The notes beneath the pieces were generated by a model. The model saw only the letters and a program-made list of their open reading frames with translations, was not told where the DNA came from and searched no databases. Positions 7,278 through 12,503 of a stretch of DNA of 12,503 bases are shown one piece after another (positions within the stretch are counted from its first letter, which is position 1; the number at the start of each line of letters is the position of its first letter). Made by a program: the position numbers and the translations under genes. Origin of the DNA: Phycisphaerae bacterium (GTDB taxonomy: Bacteria; Planctomycetota; Phycisphaerae; Phycisphaerales; SM1A02); NCBI GenBank assembly GCA_002862325.1, contig PKCT01000158.1:1-12503 (forward strand), in the 5' to 3' direction.

Positions 7278-8041
7278 GCCGGCCCCCCTCCGGCGGTCGG
7301 AAGTCGAAGATGACCGTGGGATTCGACGAAGGCGGACACGAAGTCGTCGTCGCGATTTTCGGCGACTTCCGAAAGCGGCCCGCGTCTTCGCAGCCGTCCC
7401 TCGTGAAGCAGCGCGATGTCGTCGGTGAACCAGTCAGCCTCGGCCAGATCGTGGGTCACGATCACCACGGTCGTTCCGAGTCGTTCGAACAGCGACTTCA
7501 GGAGCTTCTGGAGTCGCCATCGAATCCGGGGATCGAGTGCGCCCAGCGGTTCGTCCAGCAGCAGGACGTCGGGCGTGAGCATCAGCGCGCGCATCAACGC
7601 GATCCGCTGACGCTGCCCACCACTCAGCTCGATCGGATATCGATGGAGCGTGGCGGGATCGAGTTCAACCAGTTCCGAAAGCGCCTCGAGCCTTTCCTCG
7701 ACCCTCGAGGTGTCCCATCCAGCCCGCACCCCAGGCAATGCCGCGTTCTGGCCGCCCGTGAGGTGGGGGAAGAGGCCGCCGTTTTGAATCACGAATCCGG
7801 TTCGGCGTCGGACCTCGGCCCTGGTGGCGGGTTCCACAAGCACTCCATCGACCAGGACCCGCCCCCGATCGGGTTGGACGAGTCCGAGGATCGTCCGCAG
7901 CACCGTGCTCTTGCCACACCCGCTCGGCCCGACCAGCGCGAGCGTCCGGCCGCGATCGACGGTCAGATCCATTCCGTCGAGCACCTGGGTGGCGAGCCTC
8001 CCGTTGCCGAGTCGCACGGATACGCATTCGAGGGAGATCAT
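7271..8041 (-). CDS. ABC transporter ATPase, OpuCA/EgtV-like, without CBS domains
   Basis: Supplies ATP hydrolysis for the importer encoded immediately downstream. The 256 residues contain Walker A GPSGCGKST at 38-46, a Q-loop glutamine at 86, signature LSGGQRQRI at 139-147, Walker B VLLLDEP at 159-165 and the H-loop histidine at 197 in VTHDLAEA. It most resembles ATPases of the quaternary-amine uptake family. OpuCA-type subunits often carry C-terminal CBS domains that sense osmotic strength; here the protein ends soon after the core, so osmotic gating by that route is unlikely. The last codons overlap the GTG of the binding-protein/permease gene. The ATG at 8041 lies 54 bp after the stop of the rhodanese gene, with a poor ribosome site, which fits expression as part of a longer message. 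Confidence 0.9.
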   Translation of the reverse strand: MISLECVSVRLGNGRLATQVLDGMDLTVDRGRTLALVGPSGCGKSTVLRTILGLVQPDRGRVLVDGVLVEPATRAEVRRRTGFVIQNGGLFPHLTGGQNAALPGVRAGWDTSRVEERLEALSELVELDPATLHRYPIELSGGQRQRIALMRALMLTPDVLLLDEPLGALDPRIRWRLQKLLKSLFERLGTTVVIVTHDLAEADWFTDDIALLHEGRLRRRGPLSEVAENRDDDFVSAFVESHGHLRLPTAGGGPAC

Positions 8042-8095
8042 CGCTGGAGTCTACCGACTCTCCCTAACCCTCCGATCCGAATCCCGGGACGGCCA

Positions 8096-9538
8096 TCAAC
8101 CGCCTCCGCGTCCTCCTTCGGTCACGAGACCGCCATCGACGTTCGTTCGAACGATCGCCTTCCATCCGCCTGCGACGTTGGTCGAATCGAAACCCCGACG
8201 GCGAAGCTCCGCCACGGCGGCCGCGCTCCGGACGCCACCGGCGCAATGAACGAGCAGACACCCCTTGGACGGAAGCTCCTCGATGCGATCGACCAGTCGG
8301 GTGTGGGCGACGTTGATCGACCCATCGAGTGCCGCCACCCGATGCTCGACCGACCGTCTCACATCCAGAACGTGATGGTCGGACTCGATCATCCGCTCGA
8401 CGAACGCCTCCGCCTCCAACTCGGGGACGCTGCTCATTTCGCCGTCGCTCGCCTGCCAGACCTCCAGATCCTCGGGCGTGACGAACGCATCCACGTGATC
8501 GAGGCCGATTCGAACGAGTGCTCTCACCAGGGATTCGACGCGATCCTCGTCGCAGACGATCAAGATGCGTTCATCGGGTTTGACATATGAACCGACCACC
8601 ATGAGAAATCCCACACCACCCATCGCCCAGTTCGATCCGGGGAGATGCCCGTCGCGGAACGCAGGCCATGGACGAACGTCGACGATACGCGCACCATCGA
8701 TCGCCCGCGGGATCTCCTGCGGCGTCAGACGTCGCGGCGCTGGAAGGGATCCCAGAAGCGGGACCCCGTCTCGATTCTGTCTCTTCATTCGAGCGAAGTA
8801 GCCGGGAGGCTCGGGCTGCCCTTGGAGGATGAAGTCGACGAATGCCGCATCATCTGCCGCCAGTCCCAAGGCTTCGTTGAACCGACGTTCGTATCCGACC
8901 GTGGTCTGAGGCACGGCGCCGAGCGCCTTCCCGCACGCGCTGCCCGAGCCATGTGCCGGCCACACCTGAAGGTGATCGTCGAGCTCGAGGAACCGCCGCG
9001 CGGATTCGGCGAGTTCACGCGCCGCCGGCTCCATCGCCCCCGCGACGCCGGCCGCCGATTCGAGAAGGTCCGGTCGTCCGAGATCGCCCACGAAGACGAA
9101 GTCGCCGCTCACGATTCCCATGGGTTCGGTGGCATCCCCTCCGCGATCGGTGATGAGGTAGGAGAGATGTTCCGGTGTGTGACCAGGCGTGTGCCGAGCG
9201 GTGAACTCGATGCCGCCGACGGTGAATCGATCCCCATCGACGAGCTCCCGATGACGAATACCGTCGAGCCACCGTGATCGCCATTCGGCCCCGCCGGCGC
9301 CGGAGACGTACACCATCGCATCGAGATGGGTCGCGAGCTCCCGGGCTCCGGAAAGGAAGTCGGCGTGGATGTGCGTCTCGGCCACCGCCACGATTCGCAG
9401 ACCATGCGATCGTGCAAGATCGAGATATCGATCGATGTCGCGTTCCGGGTCGATGACGATCGCCTCGCCGGACCGCTGGCAACCGATGAGGTACGCCGCC
9501 TGCGCGAGGTCCTCGTCGTAGACCAGTCGAAAGAGCAT
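8096..9538 (-). CDS. Persulfide-dioxygenase-like metallo-beta-lactamase protein with two rhodanese domains
   Basis: Likely oxidises or transfers persulfide sulfur. The family includes ETHE1-type persulfide dioxygenases and CstB, a dioxygenase-rhodanese fusion. Of 480 residues, about 1-245 are the metallo-beta-lactamase fold: THIHADF with His56, His58 and Asp60, TPGHT with His120, GDFVFVGDLGRPD with Asp146, and WPAHG with His196. The residue after Asp60 is Phe rather than the second-metal His, consistent with a one-metal site. Rhodanese domain 1 (about 280-370) has Cys329 but a loop, CDEDRV, that does not fit the CxxGxR active site, so it is probably inactive. Rhodanese domain 2 (about 376-470) has the full HCAGGVR loop with Cys432. 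ATG 9538 is preferred over GTG 9553 because GGAGG lies eight bases before the ATG. It is first in the operon with the transporter and EgtD-like genes and divergent from the RluA-type gene. Confidence 0.9.
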   Translation of the reverse strand: MLFRLVYDEDLAQAAYLIGCQRSGEAIVIDPERDIDRYLDLARSHGLRIVAVAETHIHADFLSGARELATHLDAMVYVSGAGGAEWRSRWLDGIRHRELVDGDRFTVGGIEFTARHTPGHTPEHLSYLITDRGGDATEPMGIVSGDFVFVGDLGRPDLLESAAGVAGAMEPAARELAESARRFLELDDHLQVWPAHGSGSACGKALGAVPQTTVGYERRFNEALGLAADDAAFVDFILQGQPEPPGYFARMKRQNRDGVPLLGSLPAPRRLTPQEIPRAIDGARIVDVRPWPAFRDGHLPGSNWAMGGVGFLMVVGSYVKPDERILIVCDEDRVESLVRALVRIGLDHVDAFVTPEDLEVWQASDGEMSSVPELEAEAFVERMIESDHHVLDVRRSVEHRVAALDGSINVAHTRLVDRIEELPSKGCLLVHCAGGVRSAAAVAELRRRGFDSTNVAGGWKAIVRTNVDGGLVTEGGRGGG

Positions 9539-9546
9539 GAATGAAA

Positions 9547-9551
9547 CCTCC
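9547..9551 (-). promoter_or_regulatory. Ribosome binding site for the rhodanese-fusion gene
   Basis: GGAGG on the minus strand lies eight bases before the ATG at 9538. It overlaps the codons that a start at GTG 9553 would use, so it decides for the shorter protein. Confidence 0.65.
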
Positions 9552-9561
9552 ACGGTCGACC

Positions 9562-9586
9562 GGCGATCGTCGCGTCGCCGATCGCC
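9562..9586. promoter_or_regulatory. Perfect 8-bp inverted repeat in a divergent promoter region, candidate operator
   Basis: GGCGATCG and CGATCGCC are separated by nine bases. The repeat sits in the 66-bp gap between the leftward rhodanese-fusion gene and the rightward RluA-type gene, just upstream of the GGAGG of the former. The size and symmetry suit a dimeric repressor. The CGATCG core recurs throughout this window, which raises the odds of a chance match. No regulator gene is present nearby. Confidence 0.4.
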
Positions 9587-9604
9587 TCACCATATCGTCG
9601 GCGA

Positions 9605-10291
9605 ATGGACTTGATCGAGCAAGACCCGGCGTCGCATCCGAAAGGCGGCTCGCTCGTGGCCCTTCTCGCGAGGGGATACGGCTGGGCGGTCCTCGTGAAG
9701 CCACCGGGTCTGAGATCGGTTCCTGGTCGTTCCGTGGACGCTCAGGACTCGATCCAGACCAGAGTCCGAAGAATCTTCCCCTGGTCGGATGGAGGGATCA
9801 CACCGCACCGCCTGGATATCGAGACCAGCGGCCTCATGGTGGTCGCAATGACCAAGAAGGTCTATCGCGGACTGGCTCGCCAGTTCGAACGCCGAAAGAT
9901 CGGGAAGGCATACGAGGCGATCGTCGCCGGCGAGCTCGAACACGATTCGGGCGTCATCGAGCTGCCGCTCACCGTCGATTGGGAAAGGCGACCAAGGCAG
10001 ATGGTGTGCCACGAGACCGGACGCCCCTCGCGCACCCTCTGGAGAACGCTAGCTCGTCTCGATGGGTGCACCAGGGTGGAATTCCGCCCGGAGACGGGCC
10101 GAACGCACCAGCTGCGGCTGCACGCCGCCACCCCGGCGTCGGAAGGCGGTCTCGGTGCGCCGATCCTCGGCGACACGCTCTACGGCGACCCCGATTCCGC
10201 CGAACGCATGCTTCTTCATGCCTCGCGGCTCTCCTTCTTCGACCCATCGCTCGGACACCCGATCCGAGTCCGATCGATTCCTCGGTTCTGA
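9605..10291 (+). CDS. RluA-family RNA pseudouridine synthase without S4 domain
   Basis: Isomerises specific uridines in rRNA or tRNA to pseudouridine. The 228 residues show the family catalytic motif HRLDIETSGLMVVA, with catalytic Asp71 in HRLD at 68-71, the KAYEAIV strand near 101-107, RTHQLRLH at 166-173, and GDTLYGD near 189-195. There is no N-terminal S4 RNA-binding domain, as in RluA and TruC-like members rather than RluC or RluD. The target position cannot be told from the sequence. ATG 9605 has no clear ribosome site, and the family core begins soon after it (WAVLVKPPGL at 27-36). It is divergent from the persulfide operon and precedes tRNA-Leu by 44 bp. The proximity to the tRNA is not evidence that the tRNA is its substrate. 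Confidence 0.92.
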   Translation: MDLIEQDPASHPKGGSLVALLARGYGWAVLVKPPGLRSVPGRSVDAQDSIQTRVRRIFPWSDGGITPHRLDIETSGLMVVAMTKKVYRGLARQFERRKIGKAYEAIVAGELEHDSGVIELPLTVDWERRPRQMVCHETGRPSRTLWRTLARLDGCTRVEFRPETGRTHQLRLHAATPASEGGLGAPILGDTLYGDPDSAERMLLHASRLSFFDPSLGHPIRVRSIPRF

Positions 10292-10335
10292 GCTCCACCG
10301 GACGTCGTCTCGAGGAAGGGTGATACCCTGCGGAC

Positions 10336-10421
10336 GGACCCGTGGCGGAATCGGCAGACGCAGCGGCCTTAAAAGCCGCGGCCGCGAAAGCGGCGTGAGG
10401 GTTCGAACCCCTCCGGGTCCA
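10336..10421 (+). tRNA. tRNA-Leu (anticodon UAA)
   Basis: An 86-base class II tRNA. The acceptor stem is GGACCCG with CGGGTCC and A as the discriminator. The anticodon stem is GCGGC with GCCGC around the loop CTTAAAA, giving anticodon TAA. The long variable arm pairs CCGC with GCGG around GAAA. The T stem GAGGG/CCCTC encloses the loop TTCGAAC. CCA is not encoded and must be added after transcription. Leucine is supported by the anticodon, the long variable arm and discriminator A. Confidence 0.97.
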
Positions 10422-10436
10422 TTCCACGCTCGACCC

Positions 10437-11849
10437 ATGATCGCCCTTTCCGAACATCGAATCCTTCGCATCGTGGTGCTCTGCGTGCTCTACGTCGCCC
10501 AGGGCATCCCCTTCGGATTCTTCACCGTGACGCTCGCGGCCTCGCTCGCGGCGGACGGACTGACCGTCGACCAGATCGGCAAGGTCTTCGCGGTCGGCAC
10601 GATTCCATGGGCGTTCAAGTGGATCTGGGGCCCGTTCGTCGATCGCTTTGGTTCACCACGGTTCGGGCGACGCCGCCCCTGGATACTCGCGGCGCAGACC
10701 GGCATGATCGCCACCCTCGTCGGCCTGTGGTTGTTGCCGACCCCGTCCTCGAACCTCTGGATGCTCGGCGGCCTCATCCTTGCCCACAACATCTGCAACA
10801 GTCTGCAGGACGTCTGCGTCGACGCGCTCGCGATCGATCTCCTGCCACCGAAGGATCGCGGCAAGGCCAGTGGATTGATGTACGGATCGAAGTACCTCGG
10901 GACCGCGATCGGCGGAGCGGGGCTCACATTCCTGATCTATGTGGTGGGCGGCGGGCTCGCGACCGCATTCGTCGGGATGATCGTGCTCATCCTTCTGATC
11001 AGCCTGTTTCCTCTGCTCACCGTCGAACGACCGGGCCAGTCGCTGGCCCCCTGGTCGAAGCCAGTGACGTACGGTCGCGGAACCACCTGCTCCCATTGCG
11101 AATACGACACGCGCTCGATCGCGACGGAACGATGCCCCGAATGCGGGGGCCTCGTCGACCCGCCCCCAACGACACCAGACCAGGTGCGCCCGCGCAGTAT
11201 CAACAACACCCTCCGAGAGCTTCGCCTGGCGTTCTCCAATCGCGCCTCCCTGGTGACCGCCGTCGTCGCGCTCCTCGTCACCACCGCCAGCGGGCTGCTC
11301 GCACCGGTCACCGCCATACTCTTCGTCAGTGAACTCGGTTGGTCAGAGACCGAATACGGCGCCGTCACCGGAGGTGCCGCGATCCTCGCCGGACTCGTGG
11401 GGTCGATCGGCGGAGGATTCATCGCCGACGCCCTCGGACCACGACGAGTCGTCGGGATGGCGAGCATCCTCTTCACGATCGTCCTGACCGCCTTCGGGCT
11501 GCAACTCGATCTGATCGGGGAGGCGAGTCGAGGCGTTCTCTGGCTCTATCTGATCGTGGAGGCCGGGTTGCTGGGGTGCCTGAATGCCGCCTTCTTCGCG
11601 GTGTGCTTCGGCGTCTGCCGCCCCGCCGTCGCCGCCACCCAGTTCACGGCGTACATGGCGATGGCCAACCTGGGCGTGACCGCGGCTCAGGCGATGGCCG
11701 GTCGAGCCGAAATGGAGCTCGGCCTCATGGGCGTGTGGCTTCTTGGAGCAGGAATCCAGGGCGCGGTGGTGCTCCTGATTCCGCTCACGTCTCGCTCGTC
11801 TGATAAGAACCCTCCTGGCGATCCCTCATCGATTTTCGATCCGACGTGA
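10437..11849 (+). CDS. AmpG-like MFS permease with a zinc ribbon in the central loop
   Basis: Inner-membrane major facilitator protein most like AmpG, which imports anhydro-muropeptides for cell-wall recycling. The 470 residues carry many hydrophobic segments. The first starts at about residue 9 (VVLCVLYVAQGIPFGFF), and the loop between helices 2 and 3 has the signature PFVDRFGSPRFGRRRPWIL. SLQDVCVDALAIDLLPPKDRG at 122-142 matches the AmpG SASQD...D.LP..ERG stretch. The long loop between helices 6 and 7 holds a CxxC-11-CxxC ribbon, Cys218, 221, 233 and 236 (CSHC...CPEC), absent from E. coli AmpG. The frame is open far upstream, through the tRNA; ATG 10437 is chosen because it puts the first helix in the normal place. 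The leader after the tRNA is only 15 bases and has no ribosome site. The exact substrate is unproven. Confidence 0.88.
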   Translation: MIALSEHRILRIVVLCVLYVAQGIPFGFFTVTLAASLAADGLTVDQIGKVFAVGTIPWAFKWIWGPFVDRFGSPRFGRRRPWILAAQTGMIATLVGLWLLPTPSSNLWMLGGLILAHNICNSLQDVCVDALAIDLLPPKDRGKASGLMYGSKYLGTAIGGAGLTFLIYVVGGGLATAFVGMIVLILLISLFPLLTVERPGQSLAPWSKPVTYGRGTTCSHCEYDTRSIATERCPECGGLVDPPPTTPDQVRPRSINNTLRELRLAFSNRASLVTAVVALLVTTASGLLAPVTAILFVSELGWSETEYGAVTGGAAILAGLVGSIGGGFIADALGPRRVVGMASILFTIVLTAFGLQLDLIGEASRGVLWLYLIVEAGLLGCLNAAFFAVCFGVCRPAVAATQFTAYMAMANLGVTAAQAMAGRAEMELGLMGVWLLGAGIQGAVVLLIPLTSRSSDKNPPGDPSSIFDPT

Positions 11850-12108
11850 CGGCAGGTGCCCTATAGTGCACGACCCACGCGAGGCGACGCGACGTCGCCG
11901 ACGCTCATGGGCGTGCCGCTGCGACCGCTCTTCCCCGCAGCCCTGACGGGCCGCCGCGACCGTCTTGGTCGGGCGAGCTCGAGCCGACCACGCCCGTACA
12001 TCGTTACCCACCCTGCTTCCGTCGCGGGGCCAGTCTCGGGTGACACCCACGACCCGTGGATACGGAGCGATAAGCCCCGTCCACCGAGCCGCTGGAGGCC
12101 TCTGCAGG
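11850..12108 (+). other. GC-rich intergenic leader upstream of the radical SAM gene
   Basis: About 260 bp without a convincing gene. TATAGT at 11862-11867 is a possible -10 box without a clear -35. Perfect short inverted repeats follow: GGCGAC/GTCGCC (11883-11899), CGACC/GGTCG (11957-11971) and TGGTCGG/CCGACCA (11966-11990). The last two share bases and cannot form together. CGGGCG/CGCCCG (11970-11996) is a further competing pair. GGAGG at 12094-12098 is the ribosome site of the next gene. Confidence 0.4.
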
Positions 12109-12503
12109 ATGATTTCGGAACGTCAGCACCTCGGGAACAGGAACTGTACTTCGGCCGCTGATCGCCTGGCGATCGAGGAACAGGCTCCGGAGCGATTCAA
12201 GGCGGTGACCAGATCGAACGTCTCCCAGACGCCCGAATGGGAGGGCTTGGATCCGGATCTCCGTGACGGGATCGAGGTCATCTCTGCGGTCCTGCCGTTC
12301 CGCACGAACAAGTACGTCATGGAAGAGCTGATCGACTGGTCGAACGTCCCCGACGATCCGATCTTCCGGCTCACCTTTCCCCACCGGGACATGCTCTCGG
12401 ATGAACAGTTCGAGCGCGTCCGCACCCTGCTCGCCGGGGACGACAAGGCGGCGCTCGACGCCGCCATTCACGACATTCGGATGGACCTCAATCCCCATCC
12501 CGC
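12109..12503 (+). CDS. KamA-family radical SAM protein (lysine 2,3-aminomutase-like), N-terminal part only
   Basis: The 131 codons present read into the N-terminal region shared by lysine 2,3-aminomutase and KamA-like radical SAM proteins, most clearly VLPFRTNKYVMEELIDW and VPDDPIFRLTFPHRDML, followed by DMLSDEQFERV and DIRMDLNPHP. The frame is open at the window end, so the CxxxCxxC iron-sulfur motif and PLP-binding lysine cannot be checked. Members interconvert alpha- and beta-lysine (a compatible-solute or antibiotic precursor) or modify elongation factor P through EpmB; the remaining sequence is needed to choose. The start is ATG 12109, with GGAGG ten bases upstream. The upstream frame contains a GTG at 12040 but no family-like residues. 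It lies downstream of the AmpG-like gene after a 259-bp leader, so it probably has its own promoter. Confidence 0.82.
   Translation, partial: MISERQHLGNRNCTSAADRLAIEEQAPERFKAVTRSNVSQTPEWEGLDPDLRDGIEVISAVLPFRTNKYVMEELIDWSNVPDDPIFRLTFPHRDMLSDEQFERVRTLLAGDDKAALDAAIHDIRMDLNPHP

Noticed and set aside
10062..10436. Upstream extension of the permease frame through the pseudouridine synthase end and the tRNA
   Set aside because: The extra 125 residues are not membrane-like or family-like and would need translation through a clear tRNA gene.
12010..12040. A minus-strand stretch with CGGAAGCAG that recalls the signal recognition particle RNA core
   Set aside because: The full conserved loop pattern (CGGAAGGNAGCAG with its flanking pairs) is not there, and the flanks do not fold into the expected long hairpin.
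11907..12161. An 84-codon frame starting at ATG 11907 between the permease and the radical SAM gene
   Set aside because: Its third-position base use is less GC-biased than that of the real genes, it overlaps the start of the KamA-like gene in another frame, and no motif was recognised.

Overview
The window is a GC-rich bacterial chromosome segment. It carries seven complete protein genes on the two strands plus two partial genes at the edges (nine protein genes in total counting the edges as partial: pilT-like and the radical SAM gene), and one tRNA. Its gene content suits a Planctomycetota-like bacterium, possibly of the Phycisphaerae. That placement is an inference. It rests on a CxxC...CPECG zinc ribbon spliced into a membrane transporter loop, a style I associate with planctomycete proteins, on the use of TTG and GTG starts, and on a stand-alone CoaB. 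I see no insertion sequence, CRISPR array, phage gene or break in base composition, so it reads as ordinary chromosome with one unusual operon.

Layout. (1) 1-2674, minus strand: a type IV pilus motor pair, a PilB/GspE-type assembly ATPase followed by a PilT-type retraction ATPase cut by the left edge. (2) 2877-4670, plus strand: a stand-alone phosphopantothenoylcysteine synthetase (coenzyme A synthesis) and a short-type 6-phosphogluconate dehydrogenase (pentose phosphate pathway) with its own likely promoter. (3) 4710-9538, minus strand: four genes that look like one operon. In transcription order these are a persulfide-dioxygenase-like metallo-beta-lactamase protein with two rhodanese domains, an OpuCA/EgtV-like ABC ATPase, an OpuBC/EgtU-like fused binding protein and permease, and an EgtD-family histidine methyltransferase. 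(4) 9605-12503, plus strand: an RluA-type pseudouridine synthase, tRNA-Leu(UAA), an AmpG-like MFS permease carrying a zinc ribbon, and the start of a KamA-family radical SAM protein behind a GC-rich leader.

The most interesting part is region 3. EgtD makes hercynine (trimethyl-histidine), the precursor of ergothioneine. The neighbouring transporter belongs to the family that includes both betaine/choline importers and the ergothioneine importer EgtUV. The first gene handles persulfide sulfur. Together they suggest a locus that makes, imports or protects a trimethyl-histidine thiol and links it to persulfide chemistry. No EgtB or EgtE is visible, so the sulfur-insertion step, if there is one, is unassigned. 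The EgtD-like protein also has serine where mycobacterial EgtD has the substrate-pocket methionine M252, so its substrate may differ. A perfect 8-bp inverted repeat sits in the divergent promoter region in front of this operon and is a candidate operator.
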